Origin: Radiobacillus kanasensis
GTDB lineage: Bacteria; Bacillota; Bacilli; Bacillales; Amphibacillaceae
Assembly: GCF_021049245.1 (NCBI RefSeq)
Contig: NZ_CP088020.1
Coordinates: 186,001-250,000 of the forward strand
Direction: 5' to 3'
DNA length: 64,000 bases
In this document: positions 54,886 through 63,037 of the stretch, piece by piece
Position numbering within the stretch: position 1 is the stretch's first letter
Layout: each line of letters opens with the position of its first letter
The notes under the pieces: model-generated
Database searches by the model: none
What the model was told of the DNA's origin: nothing
What the model saw: only the letters and a program-made list of their open reading frames with translations
Position numbers and translations under genes: made by a program

Positions 54886-55553
54886 ATTTGGACACCTACT
54901 AAACCTGGAACCTATAAGTTTAGCGTTCATGTAAAACAAGAAGGCTCTGTTAATGCTTATGATGATTATGTGACATTAGATTATAAAATTACGACTGCAC
55001 CTGTACAAGTACAATCCATTGATGTGGATAAGGGAGTCCACAACCTGCTGGAGTCCCAATCACATTGACTACAAATGCAACAGGTGGAACAGAGAAGCTT
55101 TATAAAGTGAATGTTTATGATGGAAAAACATGGCGTGTATTGCAGAATTATTCGACTTCTAATACGTTTAAGTGGATACCGAGTCGCGCAGGAGATTATA
55201 AGTTTAGTATTCATGTCAAAGACAAAAATTCTAGCAAAGCCTATGACGATTATGGAGTTCTTTATTATCAAGTGTCGGAGCCTGTTAAGGTAAATAGCTT
55301 AACGGTGGACAAAGCTAGTCCACAGGTGGCAGGAACTGACGTTACATTGAAAGCGAATGTAACCCAAACAACAGACATCTTATATGCATTTCACGTCTAT
55401 GACGGGACAGCCTGGAAAGTGCTGAAAGATTATAGTACATCCGATCAATTTACTTGGACCCCTGAAAGCGGGGAGTATAAAGTAGTCGTTCACGTTAAAC
55501 ATAAAGATTCTGTAAACAAATATGATAGTTATGCATATATCAATTATTCTGTT
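54886..55553 (+). repeat. Direct repeat copy 1 within protease gene
   Basis: This 668-bp stretch, covering the end of repeat 1 and all of repeats 2-3, is nearly identical to 55734-56402. The offset is 848 bp, about three protein repeats. Copy 1 lacks one G at 55032-55034. Confidence 0.85.
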
Positions 55554-55733
55554 TTAAAAGGACCAGTAGCTTTAACACAGATAGAAACAGATAGACAAAG
55601 CCCACAACTAGTTAATGCATCTATAACATTAACAGCTCAGGCAATTGGATTAGGAAATAAATTGTATGCTTTCTATGTGTTTGATGGAACAGACTGGAAG
55701 CAATTAAGAGAATATAATCTCTCGAATTCTTTT

Positions 55734-56402
55734 ATTTGGACACCTACTAAACCTGGAACCTATAAGTTTAGCGTTCATGTAAAACAAGAAGGCTCTGTTA
55801 ATGCCTATGATGATTATATGACATTAGATTATAAAATTACGACTGCACCTGTACAAGTACAATCCATTGATGTGGATAAGGGGAGTCCGCAACCTGCTGG
55901 AGTCCCAATCACATTGACTACAAATGCAACAGGTGGAACAGAGAAGCTTTATAAAGTGAATGTTTATGATGGAAAAACATGGCGTGTATTACAGAATTAT
56001 TCGACTTCTAATACGCTTAAGTGGATACCGAGTCGCGCAGGAGATTATAAGTTTAGTATTCATGTCAAAGACAAAAATTCTAGCAAAGCTTATGACGATT
56101 ATGGAGTTCTTTATTATCAAGTGTCGGAGCCTGTTAAGGTAAATAGCTTAACGGTGGACAAAGCTAGTCCACAGGTGGCAGGAACTGACGTTACATTGAA
56201 AGCGAATGTAACCCAAACAACAGACATCTTATATGCTTTTCACGTCTATGACGGGACAGCCTGGAAAGTGCTGAGAGATTATAGTACATCCGATCAGTTT
56301 ACTTGGACCCCTGAAAGTGGGGAGTATAAAGTAGTCGTTCACGTTAAACATAAAGATTCTGTAAACAAATATGATAGTTATGCATATATTAATTATTCAG
56401 TG
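55734..56402 (+). repeat. Direct repeat copy 2 within protease gene
   Basis: Second copy of the 54886 block with the full GGGG run. Very few base differences separate the copies, indicating recent duplication or gene conversion. Confidence 0.85.
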
Positions 56403-56414
56403 AAAATCCAGTAA

Positions 56415-56713
56415 CAATGTCATATGGGATGGAAATCCTTAGCTATCAACTACTACCACTACGATACTCACTTTACAGGTAGTTGCGGGAAAAATATATG
56501 CTTTTATAATGTGACGCATTGGAGCCTATCATTACAGATCCGAACTATACAGTAGAGTCATCCAATTCATCTAACTCCAGAATTTCGTATAGGTGAGTAG
56601 TTCTTGAACTTTTCTTAAGGAATCGATTTGAAAATGAATTCCCTAGAGAAGGTTTTGTTGTTATCGTACAACCTTATGAAGAAGTGTATATATTTAGTAG
56701 CACATCCTCAGAA
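56415..56713 (+). other. Gap after protease with weak coding remnant
   Basis: No intact gene. A frame around 56590-56710 reads VVLELFLRNRFENEFPREGF and VVIVQPYEEVYIFSSTSSE, protein-like but without start or RBS and closed upstream by TGA. It may be the tail of a decayed gene. Confidence 0.3.
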
Positions 56714-56740
56714 AAAAGGAGCTTCGGCTTCTTTTTTATT
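56714..56740 (+). terminator. UUCG-loop terminator
   Basis: AAGGAGC-TTCG-GCTTCTT forms a 7-bp stem with a stable UUCG tetraloop and is followed by TTTTTATTT. Confidence 0.8.
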
Positions 56741-56807
56741 TATTTTCAACATTCAAGTTAATCCAATAGATTAAATCATAAAAATCGTGTACTCTTTATA
56801 GATATGA

Positions 56808-58268
56808 ATGAAAGAATTTCTAACAAAAAGAATGGGGAATGAGAAAGTGGCAACACCAACATATAACCGAACAACAATTGTCGCACTGTTACTCGCGGGA
56901 GCTTTTATTGCAATCTTAAACCAAACGTTAATGATCACGGCTATCCCGCCGATTATGGATGAAATGGGTATAACGGCCAATAGTGCTCAGTGGCTTACTA
57001 CGGTATTCATGCTCGTAAACGGAATTATGATTCCAGTTAGTGCTTTTCTATTAGAACGTTTCACGACCAGACAGCTCTTTATAACAGCAATGAGTGTCTT
57101 TGCCTTCGGAACGCTTGTAGCAGGATTGGCACCTAACTTTGAAATTTTATTACTTGGACGCGTGATTCAATCTAGTGGTGCTGGAGTTATGCTACCACTT
57201 ATGCAAACTGTATTTTTAATGATATTCCCGGTTAATAAACGGGGAGCTGCTATGGGATTAGTCGGTCTCGTTATATCATTCGCACCGGCAATTGGTCCAG
57301 CGCTATCAGGTTGGGTCACTTCCAATTATTCATGGCGTGTTTTATTCTTTATTATTCTTCCAATCACAATTATCGATATCATCGTAGCTGTTATAGCTTT
57401 GAAAAATGTCACCGAAGTAACAAAACCAAAAGTTGATGTTCTTTCGATTATTTTATCTTCCTTTGGATTTGGTGGGTTGCTTTACGGATTTACATCGGCA
57501 GGTAATGAAGGCTGGGGCAGCATGATTACAATTCTATCTTTAGGGATTGGAGTCTTAGCGTTGATCGTATTCATTTTAAGACAACTTCGACTCGAGCATC
57601 CTATGTTAGAGTTTCGGGTGTTTACGATTTCTATTTTTCCGATTGCGGTGGCCATTGGAATGATTACCTTTATGGGACTAATTGGAGTGGAAACGCTCAT
57701 TCCTTTATATATGCAAGATATCAGGGACTTTACCGCTTTTGAGGCTGGTATTGCTTTATTACCGGGTGCTTTAATAACAGGTCTCATGTCCCCAATAACA
57801 GGTCGTATTTTTGACAGAGTTGGAGCAAAGTGGTTGGTTATTACAGGACTTTCGATTATTACAGTCTCTTCGTTCCTGTTTACGGATTTGGGACCTAATA
57901 CGTCCTTAACTTACATTACAGTCATGTACAGTATTCGAATGTTTGGGTTATCTATGGTGATGATGCCGATTGCGACTGCAGGATTGAATCAGCTACCAAA
58001 ACGATTGATTGCCCATGGTGCAGCAATGGATAACACGATGAAACAAATTGCAGCATCTATAGGGACTGCCATACTCGTAACCGTGATGACGAACACAGGG
58101 GAAGCAGCTGCCGATCGCCCGGAAATTAGTTTTCCAGAAATCTATGGTGTAAATATCGCTTTTATTGTCGTGACAGCTCTTTCTCTTTTAGGCGTTATCC
58201 TTGCGTTCTTTATTAAAAAGTCTAAACCGGCGGAAGAGGAAGATACGAAGGTTGTTTTAAAAGGATAG
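56808..58268 (+). CDS. DHA2-type 14-TMS MFS drug transporter
   Basis: 486 residues with 14 hydrophobic helices of the EmrB/QacA (LmrB) class. ALLLAGAFIAILNQTLMITAIPPI and WLTTVFMLVNGIMIPVSAFL are the first helices. The motif C-type region is GLVISFAPAIGPALSGWV. A proton-driven exporter of drugs, lincosamides or metabolites. ATG 56808 lacks a strong RBS; an internal ATG at 56832 or GTG at 56847 may be used. Own terminator follows. Confidence 0.85.
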   Translation: MKEFLTKRMGNEKVATPTYNRTTIVALLLAGAFIAILNQTLMITAIPPIMDEMGITANSAQWLTTVFMLVNGIMIPVSAFLLERFTTRQLFITAMSVFAFGTLVAGLAPNFEILLLGRVIQSSGAGVMLPLMQTVFLMIFPVNKRGAAMGLVGLVISFAPAIGPALSGWVTSNYSWRVLFFIILPITIIDIIVAVIALKNVTEVTKPKVDVLSIILSSFGFGGLLYGFTSAGNEGWGSMITILSLGIGVLALIVFILRQLRLEHPMLEFRVFTISIFPIAVAIGMITFMGLIGVETLIPLYMQDIRDFTAFEAGIALLPGALITGLMSPITGRIFDRVGAKWLVITGLSIITVSSFLFTDLGPNTSLTYITVMYSIRMFGLSMVMMPIATAGLNQLPKRLIAHGAAMDNTMKQIAASIGTAILVTVMTNTGEAAADRPEISFPEIYGVNIAFIVVTALSLLGVILAFFIKKSKPAEEEDTKVVLKG

Positions 58269-58276
58269 GGAGTATG

Positions 58277-58306
58277 AAGGTTGTGCTAACTTGCACAACC
58301 TTTTTT
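58277..58306 (+). terminator. Terminator of MFS gene
   Basis: AAGGTTGTGC (58277-58286) pairs perfectly with GCACAACCTT (58293-58302), followed by TTTTC. Confidence 0.88.
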
Positions 58307-58389
58307 CTATAATAAGGTGCATACCGTTTTCGATTAGACATTACCATTAAATAAGCGTTACTATTTATATAGATTAGGGGGTAATGAAC

Positions 58390-58596
58390 ATGAGTGAAAA
58401 TCAAAAGGTGACCATCCAGATTAGAGATAATGGTTCAATGCTCGTTAAAGGGGATGTCGAGTTACTGGATGCGGAAGGAAACAAATTCGAAACGAAGCCA
58501 GCGTTTTCCCTTTGCCGCTGTGGACATTCTAAGAATAAACCATTTTGTGATGGAACCCATAAGCAAATTGGGTTTGAGAGTAGTCCGAGAGCATAA
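58390..58596 (+). CDS. CDGSH iron-sulfur domain protein
   Basis: 68 residues. The 2Fe-2S signature CRCGHSKNKPFCDGTH carries three cysteines and one histidine as in mitoNEET-type proteins. The N-terminal half is a beta sandwich-like segment. ATG 58390 is spaced correctly from AGGGGG; the ATG six bases earlier is too close. Likely an electron-transfer or cluster-transfer protein. Convergent with the chemoreceptor gene. Confidence 0.88.
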   Translation: MSENQKVTIQIRDNGSMLVKGDVELLDAEGNKFETKPAFSLCRCGHSKNKPFCDGTHKQIGFESSPRA

Positions 58597-58637
58597 AGAA
58601 AAGCCTTCACACAACAATTGTGTGAAGGCTTTTCTTT
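58595..58637. terminator. Bidirectional terminator
   Basis: AAAGAAAAGCCTTCACACA and TGTGTGAAGGCTTTTCTTT form a perfect 19-bp stem between convergent genes, with U-rich ends both ways. Confidence 0.9.
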
Positions 58638-60117
58638 AATTTACAGATTGCTTATTCATTTTAATAACTTCTTGGACTGTCTCGTTTAATAGTTCGGATA
58701 AGTTTTCGTTGCTGTTCGTCAATCCGTCTACTGTCGCACTCATTTGTTCAAGGCTAGCTGATGCCTCTTGAATAATGGCTGCCAAGTCATTGGTAGAGTT
58801 CTCAACTTCATTAGATTGTCCTTGTACCTGTTGGGACAAGTGAGTAAATCCTTCTAAACCCTTGTTTAACATCTTTAATGTTTCGGTCATTGTATTGAAA
58901 TAACCAGAAACCTCTTTTGTGGAAGCAACGCTGACTTCAATAGTTTCTCCGCTTTGCTCCATTTTTTCAATCGCTTCTTTATTACTGCTATTTAATTCAG
59001 AAAGATTTTGGGTGATCTTTTGCGTTGTTTGGCCGGTAACATCAGCAAGCTTTCTGATCTCCTCCGCGACTACAGCAAATCCTTTTCCTGCCTCGCCAGC
59101 ACGTGCTGCTTCAATCGAAGCATTTAAAGCGAGCAAATTCGTTTGTTCTGTTATATCTCTAATGGTATCAGCAAACTGGTTCGTCTCTGATATCTTCTCT
59201 GTTAATACGGTAAATGACTGACTTAAGGATTGAATAATCGTTTGAAGATGATGAATATTTTCCGTTAAATTATTCACCTTGTCTTGACCATCTTCCGCAT
59301 TGCTCTTTATTTCATTAGACCCCTCGTATAGCTTAATAGAATCCGTGTACACTTCTTCCATATTGTTCTTCGTTTCATTCGTATTTTGAGAGATTCCTAC
59401 GATTTGTTCAGATTGCGATTGACTCCCCGCTGATATTTCATTGATCGCGTAAGCCATTTCTTTTTGAGCATAGACGTTTTTTTGAAATTGCTCATTAATT
59501 GTTTCCATGTTGGAAAGGATGGAAGCAACCTTTTCCTCAAGATAAGCTTTTTGTTGTTCCTTTTGATTAGAATTTTCCTCTAATTCTAGTAGGAAAGTTC
59601 GAACGTTTTTCTTTTGGTTTTCAGAAAGTCGAATAATGACAAAAAAGATAATCCCGATTAAAACGTACACTAATAAATACGTGCTTAACAATCCTTGAAT
59701 CAATTCTTTGTCGGCTGTTGCGGTAAAATGATTAATAAATAGCACAATTAACCCTAACAAATAACCTTGTAAAAAGATTTTAATATTCAGATGTACAGCA
59801 GAAAACACAGTCAAAAATAAAAGGATTAACATTAGTCGGACACTACTATCATCAAAAACAACTGATATGATAGAAAATAGATAAATAACAGCAATCATTA
59901 CGTAGGGTAACACAGTTGGCTTTTTTAAAATACGTTGAAAAAGGAAATAAAGGACGACTAATGATAGTACATCTGCGGAGTATATATATGTACTAAACGT
60001 GTTTTGTTGAACAATTGCCAATCCAAGTCCCGCTACTGTTGAAACGAGTATGGTGATGAACATAAGTGTATTCTTTCTCATCAAGTCCTTTAATTGCATT
60101 TCTTGTACGCTGTTCAC
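58636..60117 (-). CDS. Methyl-accepting chemotaxis-type protein
   Basis: 493 residues. An N-terminal region of about six hydrophobic helices (to about 185) acts as a membrane-embedded sensor instead of the usual extracellular one. A long coiled-coil signalling domain follows with the MCP hairpin core [44 protein letters not shown] 60117 is chosen, with GGGGG upstream; the ATG at 60165 has no RBS. No HAMP is evident. The ligand is unknown. Confidence 0.84.
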   Translation of the reverse strand: MNSVQEMQLKDLMRKNTLMFITILVSTVAGLGLAIVQQNTFSTYIYSADVLSLVVLYFLFQRILKKPTVLPYVMIAVIYLFSIISVVFDDSSVRLMLILLFLTVFSAVHLNIKIFLQGYLLGLIVLFINHFTATADKELIQGLLSTYLLVYVLIGIIFFVIIRLSENQKKNVRTFLLELEENSNQKEQQKAYLEEKVASILSNMETINEQFQKNVYAQKEMAYAINEISAGSQSQSEQIVGISQNTNETKNNMEEVYTDSIKLYEGSNEIKSNAEDGQDKVNNLTENIHHLQTIIQSLSQSFTVLTEKISETNQFADTIRDITEQTNLLALNASIEAARAGEAGKGFAVVAEEIRKLADVTGQTTQKITQNLSELNSSNKEAIEKMEQSGETIEVSVASTKEVSGYFNTMTETLKMLNKGLEGFTHLSQQVQGQSNEVENSTNDLAAIIQEASASLEQMSATVDGLTNSNENLSELLNETVQEVIKMNKQSVN

Positions 60118-60375
60118 TTGGTTTCCCCCTAGCTGAAAAACTTTATATCCTTCCGCTGAGGGCAAATTGCAAGTTTAGAATGTTAGGTGCTTTTATGGAT
60201 GCCTACGCGCAGAGAGTATAAAATTTTGTAGAATATTGTAGAATAATATAATTATAAGTTGTTTTCAAGCATTTTACAATTGGATTTTGTTTTTTGATGC
60301 TGGTAATAATTAACACAAAATGAGGAGCTATTGACTAGATAAAACAAATGTGATTATGAAAGGAGAAATAGCTTT

Positions 60376-61287
60376 ATGAAAATAGGAGTCATTGGAATTG
60401 GTGATATCGCTCAAAAAGCGTATCTACCTATACTCGCGCAGACAAAAGGGATAGAGGTGTGTATGTGTACCAGAAATAAAAAAACATTACACGACTTAAG
60501 AGAAAGGTATCGTTTTACTTATTCGTGTCAGCAAGTGGATCAGCTGATTAGTCAAGGTATTCATGCAGCTTTCGTTCATTCTTCTACAGCATCCCACGAA
60601 GCTATTATCGATCAACTACTCGATCACGATATCCACGTTTATGTGGATAAGCCGATTACATACAATGGTTCTTCATCTAAACGTCTAATCGAAAAGGCGC
60701 AAAGAAAAGGGCTTGTCCTTATGGTTGGTTTTAATAGAAGATATGCTCCACCTTATCAATCTCTAGGAGAAATCCCCAATCCTAATATGATTCTTATGAA
60801 GAAAAATCGAGGGCACCATGCTGTGGGTTCACGGACCTTTATCTTTGATGACTTTATTCATGTAATTGATACGGTTTTGCATCTTTTTCCTTATCAGATT
60901 GAGGAAACACAAATCTCGGGTAAATTGGTAGAGGATGACTTACATTCGGTTGTAATACAGCTTCAGGCTATAGAAGGAATTGCAATTGGTATTATGAATC
61001 GAGAGGCAGGAACAACAGAGGAACGATTGGAAGTAATGAATGAAGAGGAGACGAGAATTGTTGAAAATGTGAGTGAAGTGTTCTCCCACCAAAATAAATC
61101 CATTCAAAAATATCCTGTAGATGATTGGGAACCGACATTACACAAGCGAGGGTTTTATGCGATTGTAGAATCATTTCTTGCTTCTGTACGAAAAGAAAAA
61201 GGTACGTACATTGGATATGAAAAAGATTTGAAAAGCCATCTACTTGCGGAAAAAATTGTTAATCGCTTAGAAAAGAAAGATAAGTAA
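60376..61287 (+). CDS. Gfo/Idh/MocA-family oxidoreductase
   Basis: 303 residues. The Rossmann start is KIGVIGIGDIAQKAYLP, the nucleotide-sugar family motif VYVDKPITYN (usually EKP, here DKP) positions the catalytic Lys, and VGFNRRYAPPY follows. The C-terminal beta-sheet dimer domain has DDFIHVIDTVLHLFP. YceM/MviM-like; it oxidises or reduces a sugar or cyclitol with NAD(P). RBS AAAGGAGA. No operon partner. The substrate is unknown. Confidence 0.83.
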   Translation: MKIGVIGIGDIAQKAYLPILAQTKGIEVCMCTRNKKTLHDLRERYRFTYSCQQVDQLISQGIHAAFVHSSTASHEAIIDQLLDHDIHVYVDKPITYNGSSSKRLIEKAQRKGLVLMVGFNRRYAPPYQSLGEIPNPNMILMKKNRGHHAVGSRTFIFDDFIHVIDTVLHLFPYQIEETQISGKLVEDDLHSVVIQLQAIEGIAIGIMNREAGTTEERLEVMNEEETRIVENVSEVFSHQNKSIQKYPVDDWEPTLHKRGFYAIVESFLASVRKEKGTYIGYEKDLKSHLLAEKIVNRLEKKDK

Positions 61288-61304
61288 GCAGGTTAAATAA
61301 GCAA

Positions 61305-61349
61305 AGAGGTCCTTAAATACCAAAAAACTCCACCGTTGGAAGAACCTCT
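61305..61349. repeat. Inverted repeat AGAGGTCCTT...AAGAACCTCT
   Basis: Ten-base arms with one mismatch, 45 bases overall, lie in the gap before the Amt gene. On the minus strand CTTCCAACGGTGGAG plus TTTTTT looks terminator-like. Could be an IS end or a hairpin; unresolved. Confidence 0.4.
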
Positions 61350-61421
61350 CTACGTCAGTGTTGGAAGCGATACCACTCCGAATCCCTTCTCCCTGTAAGG
61401 GTTTGGTTTAAAAAATTACCT

Positions 61422-61438
61422 TGTAAGATTATCTAACA
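61422..61438 (+). promoter_or_regulatory. TnrA/GlnR box
   Basis: TGTAAGATTATCTAACA matches TGTNAN7TNACA at every fixed position. It lies 88 bases upstream of the Amt start, the usual place for TnrA activation of nrgA in B. subtilis under nitrogen limitation. Confidence 0.82.
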
Positions 61439-61525
61439 AAGTAATTGTGTGAATATTTCGATACTGATAAAGTTCCATATAACAAGTGATGTTAACTGAT
61501 GTCACATAGAGGGGGAGAAAATTAT

Positions 61526-62794
61526 ATGGAAATAGCACTAATGGATAATTTATGGGTTATGGTTGGTACGGTCCTCGTTTTCCTTATGCTAGGTGGATTT
61601 ATTTTACTGGAGGCCGGTTCGACGAGGATGAAAAACGCTGGTCACATTGCTGGAAAAACAATCTTCACGGCTGGTATTGGGGCAGTTGTTTTCTGGGCAG
61701 TTGGCTACGGATTGATTTACGGATCTGATGGTGCCTTTATCGGTTGGGGTAGCTTCTTTTACGGGGATGCATCTTTCTCTGGGGAAGGCTTAGCACCTGG
61801 CGTAGACATTATGTTCCAAATGGTATTTGCATTAGTGGCTTTAACAATTGCATTTGGCGGGTTTGCAGAACGTGCTAAATTATCAGCGTATGTTGTATTT
61901 GCGGTATTATTCTCGGTATTCGTGTATCCAGTAGTTGCACACTGGATCTGGGGCGGCGGCTGGTTAGCTGGTCACGGGAAACAGGATTTTGCCGGGTCTA
62001 CGGTTGTTCACTTAACGGGTGCAATGGCTGCATTAGCTGCAACGATTATCTTGAAGCCTCGTATTGGGAAGTTTAACAAAGATGGTTCTTCCAATGAAAT
62101 TGCGGGACATAACCAAGTATTTACAGCATTAGGGGTACTGCTTCTTTGGGTAGGTTGGTTTGGATTTAACGGTGGTAGTACGTTCGGTGTTGCGGATGCT
62201 TTCTTTGGATTTGTATCACTTAATACGATGTTAGGTGCTGCAGCTGGTGCGATTGCTGCTATGTTTGTTGCTTGGGCAGTTAGTGGAAAAGCAGATGTTC
62301 CATCGATGTTGAATGGTGCGTTAGCTGGTCTTGTTGCCATTACTGCACCTGCTGGATTCGTGGAACCTTGGGCAGCCGTCGTTATTGGTCTAGTTGGTGG
62401 TATTATCGTTGTCTTCAGTATGAAAGCTTTTGATAAAGCGAAAATTGATGATCCAATCTTTGCACTTTCTGTTCACGGTACAGTTGGGGTGTGGGGTACA
62501 CTTGCAAATGGACTATTTGCCGTACCAGCATTTTCATCTGAAATCGACTGGGGGAAACCGGGTCTCTTCTACGGTGGTGGGTTTGAGCAATTAGGTGTTC
62601 AAGCACTTGGTGTTGCCGCGAGTGGTCTATACGCTTTTGTTGTCTCTTTCATCATCTTAAAAGGGATGGACATGGTGATGGGAGGACTTCGTGTATCGGA
62701 AGAAGAAGAAATTATCGGTTTAGATTTAAGTGAACACGGTGGTTACGGTTATCCAGAAAACATTCCGCATCCAAACGATAAAAAGGGTGCTTAA
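61526..62794 (+). CDS. amt: Ammonium transporter (Amt/NrgA)
   Basis: 422 residues and about 11 membrane helices. Key Amt features: GGFILLEAGSTRMKNAGHI, WGSFFYGDASFSGEG, FAERAKLSAYVVFAVLFSVFVYPVVAHWIWGGGWL with pore residues, DFAGSTVVHLTGAMAALAA with a pore His, and FALSVHGTVGVWGTLANGLFA with the second. It conducts ammonium. GGGGGAGAAA precedes ATG 61526; the ATG at 61499 is rejected. No glnK (PII) gene follows, unlike nrgAB. Confidence 0.93.
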   Translation: MEIALMDNLWVMVGTVLVFLMLGGFILLEAGSTRMKNAGHIAGKTIFTAGIGAVVFWAVGYGLIYGSDGAFIGWGSFFYGDASFSGEGLAPGVDIMFQMVFALVALTIAFGGFAERAKLSAYVVFAVLFSVFVYPVVAHWIWGGGWLAGHGKQDFAGSTVVHLTGAMAALAATIILKPRIGKFNKDGSSNEIAGHNQVFTALGVLLLWVGWFGFNGGSTFGVADAFFGFVSLNTMLGAAAGAIAAMFVAWAVSGKADVPSMLNGALAGLVAITAPAGFVEPWAAVVIGLVGGIIVVFSMKAFDKAKIDDPIFALSVHGTVGVWGTLANGLFAVPAFSSEIDWGKPGLFYGGGFEQLGVQALGVAASGLYAFVVSFIILKGMDMVMGGLRVSEEEEIIGLDLSEHGGYGYPENIPHPNDKKGA

Positions 62795-62913
62795 TGTATA
62801 ACGGTGGAACGAATGGTATTGTCTATAAGTCTAGAAGATTTCTATGAACGTCTCGTCAAACTTTAGAGGCATAGCCTAGTTGAATTGTGCAAATAAGAAT
62901 TATATTTTTATTG

Positions 62914-62984
62914 CGAAAGCCTTGCTTTTCCTTATACTTAGGTTGGAGAATCTGAATATTAGTATAGGAGAAACAAGGCTTTCG
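62914..62984. repeat. Long imperfect inverted repeat upstream of DUF294 gene
   Basis: CGAAAGCCTTGCTTTTCCTTATAC (62914-62937) is mirrored by GTATAGGAGAAACAAGGCTTTCG (62962-62984); the outer 11 bp are perfect. The loop is about 24 bases. It ends just before a short ORF and lacks a T-run, so attenuation or an IS-remnant origin is open. Confidence 0.6.
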
Positions 62985-63037
62985 TATGGATGGCTTGGAA
63001 TTGCTCCAAGGCGTTGATCCAGACCAAGGGGTTGGAA

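Larger units (their letters stand above)
53614..56414 (+). pseudogene. Secreted subtilisin-like protease with Y_Y_Y repeats, frameshifted
   Basis: Signal peptide MKKIGFSLLGLFLFSILF (cleavage near VHA-ES), I9-like propeptide (about 25-95), then an S8 domain with Asp123 (AVLDTGI), His153 (NGHGTHVAG) and Ser311 (SGTSMATPYV). It continues as six repeats of about 94 residues, each with YDG-W-L and YKFSVHVK-type triple-Tyr motifs (Y_Y_Y-like). The frame breaks in repeat 2 at 55032-55034, where GGGG in the sister copy is GGG, splitting it into 484 + 449 codons. Repeats may bind wall or substrate. Protease domain itself is intact. Confidence 0.82.

Noticed and set aside
60166..60375. Sigma-D promoter for the chemoreceptor
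   Set aside because: No TAAA-N15-GCCGATAT match with correct spacing was found upstream of the GTG start.
61305..61420. Possible riboswitch upstream of amt
   Set aside because: I could not match the gap to glutamine, glycine or other known aptamers; only a simple inverted repeat and a TnrA box are supportable.
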